Positions 21,900 to 34,975 of a stretch of DNA of 64,000 bases are shown piece by piece. The DNA is from Leptodontidium sp. MPI-SDFR-AT-0119 (lineage: Eukaryota > Ascomycota > Leotiomycetes > Helotiales > Leptodontidiaceae): NCBI GenBank assembly GCA_020726505.1, contig JAHLEZ010000026.1, positions 248,001-312,000 on the forward strand, read 5' to 3'. The translations under genes and the position numbers were made by a program. The notes under the pieces were generated by a model. It was not told where the DNA came from, ran no database searches, and saw nothing but the letters and a program-made list of their open reading frames with translations. Position 1 is the first letter of the stretch, and the number at the start of each line of letters is the position of its first letter.

Positions 21900-24800
21900 G
21901 TGTACTTTATTAAGCGATGTACTATAATAGGGTTTATAAATAATACTACTAGAAGGTTGCCAAACTAGCGTCCGCCTATTTTAGAAAGCGTATTCTTAAT
22001 CGGGCTATGTCCTCTCTTAATTATTCTATTTACTCTAGTGTTATATATTAAAATTTAGATTCGGTTGACTTCTATTTTATTAAGTAAATTTATAACTTCT
22101 CTTATATTCTTAGTTTTATTATTAATAATAAGCCTTTAAAATAGTCTGTGCCAGTAAATAATGTCTTATTAAATAAAGTCAGTTACTCCTTTAGCCTCTC
22201 TATTAACGAGGGCTCTTGCCTTAACTTAACTACTTATGTCGTCTCTAGTAACTACTAAGTACTTCTTTCTACGTTCTATTAACATAAACACAATATTAAG
22301 CGTCTATTTCTCTATTAGGCTATTCGATGTTATTAAGTAAAGGGGTTCCTCCTAGCGTTTAAATAATCGGAGTTAATAATCTTAGTATATCCGAATATAA
22401 TTTATATAGTTTATATATAGGCCTTTCTAGAAGTATTAAATAAAGATTCAGTAGTACGTGCTTTCCCGTCCTTTATAGCCTGAGTTATTATAATAACTCC
22501 TAAGTATTACCTTTTTCTCTCTTATTGTGTCGATAATAAGCTTAACTAGAGCCCCTTTTAATAGTAACCTCTAGATCCTGTGACTATACACGCCGTAATT
22601 TAGTACTTTACGCTTAAATACTCAGAACTATTTCTGATTTATTGATTTTAAAGTCTTAAGTATCGTTAAGTATTAAGCTATCTCCTAGTACTGTTCTCTA
22701 TACTTACTTATTATAATAAGTAGGCCTCTTTCGTTAGGAGAGGATTTAGAACCGCTAGAAAAAGTAAGTTCCCTTTCTTTATAAAGTCTCTAAACTATAG
22801 ATTTCATATTTTAAAGAATTCTATTTTGCCTTTAAAGTTCTAAGTCCGTTAATACATTATTTAATTCCGAACTACTAGTCTCCGCTTCGTCTATAATATT
22901 AATAAGATAAATCTCGTAAGCTTTAAGCTTAGAGAGAATCTAATCTTTGTTGACATTACTTTCTTTTAAGGAATCTTCGAGGTACTTAGGTCTCTAAGAC
23001 AACTAGTTTACTATTATATATGTCGTTTCTTAGACGTATCAAACCTTAAAGTCGAAGAGTCGTATTTAAGCGAGTTATTTAATTAATATAACGTTAAGAT
23101 AATCATGAGCTACTCCGTTTAGTTATATAATAAGTATATTAGTATTTGTCTTTATAACGAAGTACACTCTAATAAGCTAAATCTTTAGTTTCTTTAAGAT
23201 ATAAAGTATACCCTTACACTTTCTCTTAGTAATATTATATTTAGCTTTAGTCTTACTCTAGAACTTACTCTTATACTTTATTAAGCGTATTTTATTTAAA
23301 GTCAGCTCCCTCTAGTTAAGGAAGCCGCCTTAACTAGTTCTATTAAAGTTAACTCTAATTACAATTTCACTAGCTCCCTCTCTGTAGTCTATTCGACATA
23401 AGCCTAGGGATAAGTATAAAGTGTCCTATAATTCAGCTATAGCCTTACCTTATAAATTAAGTTTTTAATAAAACTTAACCCCCTTTTATAAAAGTATATA
23501 TAAAGGTTTAATAATTAAGCGAAAGTTCTTAATCTAAATTTAAAAGTAAATAATAAGTCCTAAGAATACTTTGACTTTAATAAGATTTACTAGTTCCTAC
23601 TAATTCTTAATCTTAACGAGGTATTTTATAAATAGTTCTCTCCCTCTAAAGTTATAAGCGTACCTTATAATGTCTATACTATTAAGACAAAATTATAACT
23701 TAGGCCCAATCGTAGCTCTTGTTACGACAGGTATGCTTCGGCTAGGGTTCAGCTAAGTCAGGGGTCCGGAACAGGTCCGACTCCCCTCCGACTCTCTCTA
23801 TATATATGGCTCCCTCCTGTAAAGTAGCTCTGTAGTTTTGTATTCTAAGTGTTAAGTCAACCCTCTACGGCCAAGGCTCTTGTGTCGTGACAGCTCTAGT
23901 ATACTCTAAGCGTTCGAGAGTTATGTCGAGGTTCTTAATATACTTTAAGACAAACTTTCTAATCTCTAGTAAGGCTTTAGTTTAGTTATAATCTATATAT
24001 AGGCCTTTGACGCCGATATTGTCTAAGAATAACATCGTAACTACTAAGACTAACTTCTTTAAGATACGTGTAATTGTTTAGACAAATTATATAATAAAAT
24101 TAGTAGCGCCTTATAAAAGTGTCGTATTTCGGACTAGTCTAATATAAGGAATATAAAAAGTAGTTATATCTTTACTAAACTAATAAAGTACTTATTAATT
24201 ATACCTAAAATATAAGTCAACGAGACTCGTAATATAATAACTAGTAAACTCTTTAGAAAACTTATTAATAGATAACGGGAGGTTCGTATCCTTATAAGTA
24301 ATAGTATTTAATATAGTAGCCAAGTTAATTAGTTTATATTTCCCTGACTCTTTCTTTTAGACTAAGAATTAAGTATTATAATAAGGTCCCTCGGAGTACT
24401 TTAAGACTCCTTTGTCGAGTCTTTCTTGTATTATTTTAGTAACCTCTAGAATAAGTACTCTTCATAAAGGGAAGTTAGGAGCTTATTAAGCTATATATTT
24501 TTTAGTCTTAATAATAATAAGAGGGGAGATATCTTTATAAAATTTATTATACTTAGGCCAGTCGAAAGCTATAGCTCCTCCTCGATTGACTATTATTTCG
24601 TCGAATAAGGCTCTCTCTTCTAGCTATAATAGGCTTCTTATATCTATTTAACTAGCCTCTTTAAGGTAAGTCTTAAGTTTTAGGGTATACTAACGAAGCG
24701 TAGTAGTAAGTGTTCTTAATACTTCCCGACATAGTCTTAAGGAGTTCCCCTCTTTATAACTCGTTTATATTAATCTTTCTTCTTACTAAGGGGGTCCCCT

Positions 24801-25905
24801 TTCAAGTTAATTAAATCAACGGGCAAGACCTTCTTAGCTTTTGTCTTATATATAGTCTCCACTTATATTACTATATTCTATATTTCCTAGAATAGTGACT
24901 TAATTAGAAGTTCGTCGTAGTTAGTAGTTTATTTGAACGTCAAGCTAACTAAAGATAAGGAATCGTCGTTAAATACTCCTCTAAATAAGGGCTTAAAGAC
25001 TAGGGGTTCCTCTTAATACAAGTCAAGGAGTACTCTAAGTAGAAAATCTCTAATTACCGACTTTAATACACAGAATTCTCTCTTTATATACTTAATATAT
25101 ACTATCCCTTTAAGGCTCGTAAGTTCCCGGTCTCGTAATAAGAGGCGAGGACAATAGGGTTAACCCTCTTACTCTTTAAAGGCTTCTCTTATTTCCGTTA
25201 ATGTCAGGATAACCGAGTATTTAAGTGTATTAACTATAGCGCTTAAGTAATAGCTAACTAGTCGTTTCCCGAGAAGTCCTCTTCTTTATAACTAACCTCA
25301 AATTTTAAATCTTTAAAGTAAATTAGCCTTATTTTATTCTTTCTACGTAATACTTTAGTATCTTTCGCCTCCTTAGTAATATCGTTAGTCTTAATTGTAG
25401 TAATAAGACTAGAGCGCTAATTTTATAAAGAAGCGAGTATAATGCCTCTATTATAATCTCTTAAGTAGTAAAAAGTGACTTTAACTTTGCGAAAGAATAG
25501 AAAACTAAGAATAACCTTAACTCTAAGGCTATTTATAATATAAAACTAATTATTAATCGCGTAATTACTTATAGTAATAATAACATTATTAATAAATCCA
25601 ACGAAATAAGACTTAACACTAGTAATTGTCTTTAAGTCTATCGTTTGACTTCTTATTATTAGTAGTTCTAAGAAGTTAACTACTTTAAGAGTTATATAAC
25701 TGACTTTAGCCCTTATATTAAGTATAGCCTTAATATCACTAACTTTAAAGCGGCCAGGTATCGTGACTACTACCTTCGGCGCTAGCGAGTAAAACGAGTT
25801 ACTTATTCCTATAGAGCTACTTATAACCTCTATCTTAATATAAAAGCTAGTGTTTCTTACTAGTCGAGCACTTCGCCGCATTATTTTAAGTAACGTAAAA
25901 GGCAC
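21900..25905 (-). pseudogene. Pol region of the long Ty3 element (protease, RT, integrase)
   Basis: Minus-strand reading shows a retropepsin near 25690-25720 (AILNIRAKVSYIT, where the family reads LDTGA; D-to-N, T-to-I and G-to-R are all RIP transitions). It is followed by LKTITSVKSYFVGF. The reverse transcriptase active site near 24020 is FLDNIGVKG (family YLDDIGVKG). The integrase zinc-finger neighbourhood near 22.4 kb reads YNNSGYKGRESTYY and later EEPLYL. Many TAA/TAG stops interrupt it, so no polyprotein can be made. Confidence 0.8.
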
Positions 25906-26042
25906 TAAGCGAAGAAGTTTTAGTACTAGGTCTTTATATATTAATAGTATACTAAGGAGAAATACTAGGACTAATCTAAATAATAAGATAGCGCTAAGTA
26001 ATAACTATACTACTGACTTCTTAATTATCGATTCTTGTATTA

Positions 26043-26337
26043 TGTGAAAATAGGTGAGCCAATCAGAAGAGAGGAAGCGCAGTAGGTGAACACGTGATTA
26101 GAGACAAAGTAGATTACTTGCTTGCTTGCTTGAGAAGAGCCATAAGGGCTCTTCAGTAGTTATATACATAATATTAGCTTCTCTAGAAGCTTCTACGACT
26201 ACGTAGTCGATTACGTGGCTCTTACGGACTACGTAATCGAATACGAGAGTAATTTCCGAGCCGCGTAAGCAGTGGAGATTACTTCGGCTATTCTCCAGCG
26301 TAGAATCGGCACGAGTTACCGAAGTCAAAATCTAACA
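26043..26337. repeat. solo LTR, copy 2
   Basis: Same 295-bp family as 19108-19402, in the same orientation, flanked by a perfect TATTA duplication (26038-26042 and 26338-26342). It lies between the Gag and protease parts of the host element. Confidence 0.9.
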
Positions 26338-29160
26338 TATTATAAAGATATTATTCTAGAACTATTATTAATAAGCCTGAAATTTCAAAGTAAGAAGATT
26401 CCTAAGGATCTTAAGGTATACTTAGACCTTTCTTTTCTATTCTATTCTTCTTAAAAGTTAATTAAGGACCTTCTTTATTCTAATATTATCTCGCTTTATT
26501 AAGGGATACCCGCCTAATTAATCTACGTATAACGTAGACTTTAGGAAAGTATATAAAGAACTAAGTAATAGTCTCTGTAATATAATAACCTCTTTTTTAT
26601 TAAGGCTATAGTTATTTTTAAAAGTAATAACTTTAACGTTAATAATATATTCTCTTTATATCTGTCGATTAATTATATTACCGGGCGTTTAGGAAGCTCT
26701 AAGAGGGTCAATGAGTACTATAATCTCCCTTAACGTAAGGTTACCGAGTAATTCTTGTAAAGACAGTAACTTATCGAGGACTTTATCGAGTTTATAATCG
26801 TTCCGGTTTAGCGCTTCTTATATACAGGGGTTCTAAGAAGATGTTAATCACGTAATAAGTCTAAGGATTTTAGAGGGGACTATAGTTAGTTTAAGCTTCG
26901 TAATACGCCTCTTCGCCAAAGAGCTAGTTATAATATTCTAAGTTAATGCCTTAAATGTAGTTAGTATAATAAGTTTAGAAATTATATTAGAGATCTTAGA
27001 CTTATTCTTGGCTAAGATCTATTAAGGGGTCTTCCTTACTTCTTTAGGATTGTCTATATCTATAACTTTAGTAAACTATATAATATCTCTAATATCTAGA
27101 GGAACCTTTAGTTTATTATATAAGGCCTAAGCCTTGATTTTGTCTTATAACTTATTAGATCCCTTATATAGCTCAAATATTAGGGCCTTCTTTCGGGCTC
27201 TAGTCTTAATAAGAGCAACTATTACCTCGGAATTAGAGTTGTCCTTTATATTAAACAAGAGAACTTAGACTTAGACGATTTACTCTTTAGAACAGTCCTA
27301 TTACTATAAGATAATAGACTCGCCGGCGTTAATAGGCTTATTAATAAATTCGATGTAATTAATTATAGAAGTTACTCCCTTTTCTCTTACTAATGCCGCT
27401 TCTAATTACGACGCTAGTAACTCTTTAACCACTTATGCTCTTTATTTAAGATCAGGAGAGTACTAGTTATTTAATACATAAGAAAGGATATACTCTCGCT
27501 TAAGTCTCTTATTAGTAAGAAACTATATAGAGTACGACTTTTTCCCTTCTTCTTAAAGTCTTATATAAATGTAACTATTATCCTCTGCCTTATAAATTAC
27601 CTTAAGACTTATAAACTTCTTATAATTAAAATATTAATTTATAAACTTATGTCGAGCCTAAGGTCTTATCTTAAGCTCTTAATAATTTATATACTATTAG
27701 CACTTATAATCGTCTCTTGCCTTCTTATTATAGGCAATAGAGTTAAGATGACTAGTCTTATAACTAACGTTAACTACCTCTTAAGCTTCTTTAGTAAATC
27801 TCAAGATATTTATCTCGGCCGTATATTTAACGTTCGTGGCTCTCTTAATTACTATAGTAAAGATCTTTATGTGCCTTAGACTATTATAAACGTTCTTTAG
27901 GTCTTTGTCTATAATACTCTTAGGGTCCTTAGTAATCTTTTATAAAGTTAGAAGGAAAGTAAGATTTAAGTTAACTGTAGTTTCTTTATTTTGTCTCTTA
28001 AAGGCCTTACGAATCTCTTCACTTAGGGTATTATCTCTATAACCTAAGAAGTTCAGGTACTATAATAATAGTATTTAAGTCAACTAATTATAAGTAGCTA
28101 TAAGTATAAGCTAAATCCTCTCTTCCTAGTAATTAGACGTCTTAGTAAAGATATTAGGCCGACTTACTTATATCTATTAGTAGTTTATAATACTTTACTC
28201 CTTTATAATAGTATATAAGTCCCGTTCTGAATTAAGTTAGGCCTTAATAACGCTATAAATGTCGTCGAACGTATTTATCTTAAGGTCTTTTAACGACTCT
28301 TTATTCTTAGAGGCAGCTTATATAGCCTTATTTTAAAGGCTTCAGGGGAGTATAAGTATAAATCGAGTCGACGCTTACTTCTTAGTGAGATTACCTCGAT
28401 CGACGTAATTTAGGGCTACTTCTCTAAAGGCCCTAAGGAACTTCCGGTATTAGTTTAAGGAAGGTTAGCTATTAATTTAAGTATCCTTGAAATCTTACTC
28501 TAATAAGTCTAAGTAAGTATTTATATATAACTAATACTCGCTGTCGTCGGCTTAATAATCTTACTTTACTTCCCTTTTAAAGTCAGCGTATATCCCGGTT
28601 TTGAAGCTAAGGAGCTTCCGAATGTTTTATACTTAAGAAGGGGTTATATAATCGACTACTTATTTCTTCTTCTCTTAGTTATTAGTAATTATATAACTTA
28701 CGAAGTATCTATTAAAGGTCCAGAAGTAAGTACTAACGTTAATACTATTGAAAATAAGAGTATTTAAGGATCTAGAGATTAATATTAGTTAACTAACGTA
28801 GACTTTAATATTCTTGAGATCGTTGGTAGTAATAGCCGGGGTCGAGTTAAGGGCTGTAAGTTTAACAGTATTAATAAAGGGAGCTGAGTTATTAGGTCCG
28901 GCATTATTAGACCCCTTCCCTTTACCTTTCTCTTTCCCTTTTTTATTATTTAATAAACCCTAGAAAGTATTATTATTATTAAGAGTAAAACCCTTATTAA
29001 AAGTCCCTAAATTATAGGAAGCTCTAGGCCTAACGCTTGTAACCGTTCTAAAGTTACTTTTAGTAGTAAGTCCCGAGGTATTAGTAAAGGGAGCCCCCTT
29101 CTAATTATTAGCGTTATTTAGTTTATTATAGCCGGATATTATTAGTGAGTTAAATGTGAT
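26338..29160 (-). pseudogene. Gag region of the long Ty3 element
   Basis: From about 29160 the minus strand reads a low-complexity Asn/Ser/Gly-rich leader (SGYNKLNNANN, GTFNKGFTLNNNN, then a GKEKGKGKG basic patch). A Gag-like helical part around 28.3-28.5 kb follows (YRKFLRAFREVALNYVDRGNLTKK). It continues as degraded sequence to 26.3 kb, about 2.8 kb in all, which is long for a fungal Gag. Part of it may be a separate ORF. Stops are RIP-type. Confidence 0.6.
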
Positions 29161-29974
29161 TCGAGGTTTATGAAAGTATATGTAGTCGTTTAATCGAAAG
29201 TAATAAAAGTAATAAAAGATTTAATGTAAGTGTTGTGTTATTATATAAAGAAAGTAAAGAAACGCCCCCCTAAAAACAAGTATTTAGGGCCTCGCCTCCT
29301 TTAGCGAAGGGCTAAATAATAGGCTCTTTTAGCGAGGTCTTAACTTGTGCCTTAGGCCTTATACGCCGAAATTATAGAGGGTTTAAATTAATAAATAAGG
29401 GGTAAATAGAAATTAAATAACGCTAAAAAGATAACTAAGGCCTAATTCTAGACTAACCTAAAACACACTTCCGCCGAATCTCTAAGTAAGACTTCGGCCT
29501 TTAACTAACGAACTAAAGAGTAAGACTTATAATACTCAGTTAACTTCTTATATAGTAATCTCGGCACTTTATATTACTAGGCTTTGGCGGTTTAATATTA
29601 TAAGGCCTCGTATTGTAGTAGAAAGTGTCGTGAGATAGTAGAGTACAAGTCTTTAGAATAGCGGGTATAGAGCCTTAAATTGAGAGAGAAGAGATTTTCT
29701 AGTACTCTAAGTGTCCTTATGTATTGTGAAAGTTCACTTACTTCCCTCGTGTCTTTCTACTCTCTCTGTCGAATACTCGTGCCTTTATATTTGCTGTTTT
29801 TTTGCTTTCGAAGGCTAAGGAGTTTCTAACTAAATAAGTCCCTTAGTTTAAGTAGTTATCGTTTCTTGATTCTCCTTAAACGCTTGTGATTAATATAAAG
29901 GGCCCTTTCCGTATTACTTACTTAGTTTTATTTCCTTATACTAAACTTACTCCTTACGTTAGTTACTAAAAATA

Positions 29975-30258
29975 TATAGAAGGGAAAAAGCTTAATAAAC
30001 TATATAATAAGAGAGGTAATATATAGTGAAGTACAGGAGAGACTCTAGGTATAGGAAATCGCGGATCGATTAAATCTAAAGATAATATATATCTAAAGGG
30101 CATAAAAAGTCGAGTGAGGGGAGGAAAAAAAAGTGTATTAGATAATATCTATAAAAAGTTCTTAGTTGTTAAGTTGTTTTTAAGTGTTAAACCCTTTTAT
30201 ATAGAAAGAGCCTATCCGGTCAGGTGACAAAGGAGCTACTAGAGCCTTCCCCACCACA
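29975..30258 (-). repeat. LTR of the long Ty3 element (right copy)
   Basis: 284-bp direct repeat of 17421-17704, differing almost only by C/T and G/A changes. Confidence 0.92.
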
Positions 30259-32760
30259 CTACAATAATAAATATAGCCAATATTATACCCTTATTAACGT
30301 CGTACTTAAACTTTATGATTCGCCTTTTAAATAAAGTGCTATAGGAACTCGTAGTATAAGTATTAGCGATTATCCTCGTGCGTAGTATTATACTTAAAGA
30401 AGGCCATTAACATCGAGCGGGCGTTTACGGCCTTCGCGGTTACCTATTCAGGCGGGAAGTCGTTCGTAAAGTAGATTATATACTGCCCGGGGAGGTAAAT
30501 CACTAAGTGTTAAACTAAGGAGAACTCTTGGTACGTTACGTACTCGAATAAGCGCTAGAAAGCCTTTATAAGACCTACGTACTATGCTTAAATATAACGA
30601 GTGATCTCGTCGTTTATGCCGAAGATAGTAATCGTCGTACAATTCATCCCTTTATAAATATACTTATAAATATACTTAATCGTTTATACAAAAGCACAAA
30701 CTTTAACGTTAATATATAAGCAGAACTTTTAAAGAAGGTACGAGTTATACGGGATTACTTAACGGTTATTACGAACGACTTCTTGGCTTAAGTAACCTAG
30801 TTTACGAATCGTGAATATTCAGCCGTCGTCCCGGCGACGGTACTTAAAATACTTGTCTTCGCGGATAATTGTCGTAACCGTAAACGCCTTTAAGAACTTC
30901 TTTTAACACGCGAGCGGGGCCGTAGGCGTCTTACAAACTATACATAGCGCTTTCGAGTTATCTTTAAGGCCACATAATTCGTGAGATATTTGACTAGTAA
31001 CGATAGCCGTAAGCTTACTCGTAAGATCCTACGACGAGTTTAAGAGCTTGGCATAAACGACCTCGTCGACTAGCTTAGGCGTTAAAAAATAACCTCTCGC
31101 TTTAGGAATAAAAGTAAGTGTATATATAAGAGGCCACGCTTTTAATACTTAATCGTATAAACGTAGCTCGCATACGATTTGAAAAAGTAATTCTTAAGGT
31201 TCGCAAGGAGTTCCTTTACCTTAAGTACAAAGACTTAGTAAAGGAGATCTAAATAATCGACGACTTACTATCCGCGTAAGAGGTTCGCTATAATCTTAAG
31301 CTAATACAAGTTAACCGTAAATATAATAAAAAAAGCTTGGCTTACTAAAGTACTATATAATAGCTATTAAGTCTTAAAAAAGCTACTATATAAAGTAATC
31401 GCTACTAATAAAGCTCGACGAAAGAATAAACCGATAATCGAGGTCGCTTGTATTTACGTCTTCGCGAATAAGAGTGTTCACAAGCCTAATATATACGTTC
31501 GCGCGGATGTTCTACTCGTGCGACCAAAGCCAGTTAAGTGCTATTTTCTTGTAGGCAATATACGCGTTAACGATATATTATTATAAGAGGCGACCGGCGT
31601 AGAAGAGCGGGGAGAAGGCCTTATAAACATAAAGGTAATATTAGTAAAAGGCCCGCTACTCAAGCCGCGTCCGTTAACGAGTCCCGTTTTAGTCCCGTAA
31701 TTATAAATCGTAATATTAGTTAAGATTACTGTACAAGAAGAGTAAGACGTAATATAAAGGCATATACGTAACGTATGTAACATCGATTATATATATTTGT
31801 AAACGCTCGCGGCCCTCTTTATAAATCGTAAGAACTAAGTCACGGCGGCTTATATTCGTATACTCGTTTAAAATAATTACTATAACTTCGTACTAATCGG
31901 GAGGTTCTCACGACGACGATCCGCGCCCGATTCGATAATCAAGAGCATTTGCGGGTTAAGTAAAATCCGGAAATTAGTTTACTAGTTTATAAGACACTCG
32001 CGGGCCGTCTTATAAACTGTAATAAACGGGTTATAATTCGTAAACATATCCGTAAGCTATAAAAGGATCGTACGGTCTAAATAAGGGAAGTTAGTAACCC
32101 GTACGTTTATTATAAAGAGTGGGTCGTAAAAAAAGAGCTATATAAAGAAGGGTTCCTCGTATAAAACTGGCTATAGCAGGCCTTAAAAATAGAAAAGCTC
32201 GCTATAAATCTAAAATCATTAGATACCACGAGAGAAGTCAATCCGCGTATTCTTTTTATAATTAATCGATGTAAAGGCAAAAGCACAATTATATACTCGG
32301 ATATTCGTTTAAAAACCTTAGTAAAGCGGATTATCGCTCGTAAAGAGATATTTAAGGTATAGCGGAGGTTCTTAAATCCGGGGAAGCACGACGTCGCCCT
32401 TTTTATAATAGGCTTCGAAGAGACCGTTCGTAGGGGAAAAGTGAAGGGCCCCATAAGTCGTATAGTAACCCGTAAGTGAAGTAAGAGTATAAGAGGGAGC
32501 TAGTCGGAAGCGTAAGAGGAAGCCAGGAGGCCGTATATTAAGGGAGTTAGTAAGAGGATCCTCAAAGACGTTAACTAGGATTATAACGGACGGTTAACGA
32601 GTCTATCGCGGGCGCCGCGGGGCTAGTTCGTTCGTAAAAACATTTATAAGAGGCCATCATCGTTGCCACGAGATAGGGAGAGTATTCGGATCAAATTCTT
32701 ATAAAGCAAAGCGCTGCTAAGCGCGCTTCGCAGCACTACGGTCTTAAGAACGCGTTAGTT
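30259..32760 (-). pseudogene. Helitron Rep/helicase, N-terminal and middle part
   Basis: Minus-strand reading begins near 32.7 kb. Around 31.8-32.05 kb it reads YNPFITVYKTAREC, the segment that precedes the Helitron-like N-terminal domain. Around 30.26-30.66 kb it reads LFEYVTYQEFSLV, VIYLPGQYIIYFTNDFPPE, LMAFFKYNTTHEDNR and GYNIGYIYYC. These are the conserved blocks between the Rep and PIF1 domains of fungal Helitrons. The reading jumps to 17420 across the Ty3 insertion. Stops are RIP-type. The Helitron termini (TC at the 5' end, hairpin plus CTRR at the 3' end) were not identified. Confidence 0.8.
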
Positions 32761-33171
32761 AAGTAAAGAAAAAAGCAAAAATCCTACTCTACAACTCGAG
32801 CACATCTTATACAAATGGCCCGATCTATTTAAGGGGAAAAATAATAGCGTACGATACTAATTACAACTAGTACAAAACCGTAAAGAAAACGAATCTATTA
32901 AAGCTAAGATAAAAAGCTAATTAGTTAAATAAAAAGAACAAAGACTAGACAAAAGAGAGACTACGGACGCGTTTTGGTGTTCCTCACGTGACCAGGATTT
33001 TTTTAAGGAGCGTCGAGAGCCAATCGCTAGAGGTGGTCCGACCGTACTTCAATATAGTAAGGAGAATCCCTTCTACTTATAAATCGTGAGATTTCCTACC
33101 TTTTCCATCTGACTTATCGCAACACACATCTCTTCTCTCTTTTACTTCTGTCTCTTTTCTTCCCGGATACC
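32761..33171. other. transition from RIP block to promoter
   Basis: The first 200 bases are AT-rich repeat flank. A pyrimidine-rich stretch from about 33095 (TTCCATCTGA, CTCTTCTCTC, TCTTTTC) up to the ATG at 33172 looks like a fungal core promoter and 5' leader. Confidence 0.4.
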
Positions 33172-34559
33172 ATGTCTCAGGAAATCGTCGGAGTAGGTCC
33201 ACCACCGCCGGGAGTAACTCCAAACTTCAAGAATCCGGAGAATCATACGCATGATCTTATTGTTGCATGTATTATATGTCAATTACTCTCAACTTCAGCT
33301 ATCTTGTTACGATTGTATACAAGATATGTTATTACCAAGGTCGTTGGAATAGAAGATTGTGCGTACCGCTCTAAATTCTAGTAGTATGTATAACTAATCC
33401 GGTAGATATGATTTCATTCGCTGGGGTATAACTTTCTTTAACCAATCTTTGTTTATTACTCACGTTGCCTGAAGGTCCTTTCCTGGATAATGTCTGGCCT
33501 TTTTATTCGCCGTGAGTATTGATCCTACTATCGTGTAATAAGTTAATTAAACGTTGTTCTAGTGTCAAGCTACGGTCTAGGCATTCACGTATGGGATGTC
33601 CCCCTTACTGTGTTTAATATAAACTACATGCGGTTCGTATATCCTCATACCTACAATCTATAAGTTTTGAGAGTACTATTCTAATCTTAGTTTTACTCAG
33701 GTGGGTAGCATTGCCAGTCTATTCTATGGCTTTTCAACTATGTTCACGAAGTTGTCGATGCTCCTATTCTTCTTGCGAATCACACCATCTCCGCTGTTTA
33801 GGCGAACGGTCTACGTTGCCATGGTTATTGTGGTTATATACAGCGTTGTCGGATCCTTGGAGTTTACATATGCCTGCCGACCACTAGAGAAAATTTGGGA
33901 CTTCACCATTACACACGGCTCCTGCATTTCTCTAGACGTTGTTCCTATTTTCAATGCCGCTTCTAATTCTACTACCGATCTCGCCATTCTCCTCCTTCCA
34001 ATTCCCATGCTTAAGAATTTACAACTCCCCTTCCGCCAGAAACTTGGAGCTGGTCTGATTTTGGCCCTCGGAGGATTGTATCTGACCTTTCCTCTCTCTG
34101 GAATCTTCGTTGGCTAACGGGCAATAGTGTGTTTTCTGTAAGTATTGTGAGGCTAAAATTTGTTTTTGGCATGGCCTCTATGACTGATGCTACTTGGGAG
34201 GGTTACCGCATAATTATCTGGATGTGAGTAACTCGCCTGTGAGAACAATGTAAGTTGCAGTAATTTTGCTAATATTATATAGGCTTTTCGAGCTCAATAT
34301 TTCTATAACATGTGCATGCTTGACACATATCAAGCCCTTCTTCAGACGATATACCCCTAAGGTGCTTGGGACTACGTTTTCTGCTACCAGCGGTAAGACC
34401 GGGACGGATCAAAGGTCCCACTTCCGATCGATCCCAGAGAGGCATGAGGACGAACAACAGTTGAATCGGGAAGGAAGTAGCTGTACCGGCAGCGTCCCAT
34501 TGGAGGATTACAGATCGGAACGCTCTGAATGTGGGAAACCAGCGTCAACGTCGGGTTGA
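33172..34559 (+). CDS. Pth11/rhodopsin-like integral membrane protein
   Basis: Exons 33172-33358, 33563-33636, 33701-34077, 34128-34223 and 34283-34559 join in frame to 336 aa. The protein has several hydrophobic helices: IVACIICQLLSTSAILLRLY (TM1), the YGLGIHVWDVP loop, LFYGFSTMFTKLSMLLFFLRI, a VAMVIVVIYSVVGSL helix, the CRPLEKIW segment and ATWEGYRIIIW...ITCACL. This is the fungal rhodopsin-domain/Pth11-like family of plasma-membrane proteins, some of which sense surfaces. Introns 3 and 4 have CTAAC/CTAAT branch sites. The first intron is 204 nt and drops the region where TM2 normally lies. A possible mini-exon ends before GTGAGT at 33514, but no acceptor fits it. The gene sits between RIP blocks yet lacks stops in its exons. 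The tail is soluble and Ser/Glu/Arg-rich. Confidence 0.75.
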
Positions 34560-34975
34560 GTAGGGGGCATTTCATATGCAGGATGTGGAGTTGCTACGAG
34601 CAGGGAAATATTTCAGTTACGGGATAATTTTTATGTATTTACTAAGGGAGGTCGGTATACTTCCGTACAGGCCCCGCTGGCCTCCCGGCACTTCATGACT
34701 CGTTTCTCAGTTGCACAACCGTACATCCGCCAGACGGGGTTAAACGGGCTGCCAGCGCTCCGGATGCGGATATGCAACAAAATTGATTAGATTTCTCACG
34801 TGATAATGCATTCAGTTGGAAGAACTTTCAATTTCCGACGAATTGATTTTTGTGAGGGGGGTAAATACAAGTTCTTGAGAATAGATGCTGTACCTGACAT
34901 TACCGGAAAACCCCTTTAATCGTGTCCCCCCGGCCCTGTTGGTAGTAAATATCGCAAACACAGTCAACGTCAGCT
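34560..34975. other. non-coding spacer
   Basis: No coding frame or repeat supported. Confidence 0.4.

Larger units (their letters stand above)
17421..30258 (-). mobile_element. very long Ty3/gypsy-type LTR retrotransposon, about 12.2 kb without later insertions
   Basis: Direct repeats of 284 bp at 17421-17704 and 29975-30258 define the element. A purine tract (complement of 17705-17718) abuts the left repeat, giving minus orientation. Gag (26.4-29.2 kb), protease (25.6-25.9), reverse transcriptase (near 24.0) and integrase (near 22.4) lie in Ty3/gypsy order. It inserted into the Helitron: CTAC precedes 17421 and follows 30258, and joining the flanks restores the Helitron reading YYCSLISGE. 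Two 295-bp solo LTRs were inserted into it later. All coding parts are destroyed by RIP-type transitions. Confidence 0.88.

Noticed and set aside
19108..26337. A separate 7.2-kb LTR retrotransposon bounded by the two 295-bp repeats
   Set aside because: Each repeat has its own perfect 5-bp duplication (TAAGT and TATTA). The protease would lie only about 140 bp inside the LTR with no Gag, whereas Gag sits just outside. Two solo LTRs inside one long element fit better.
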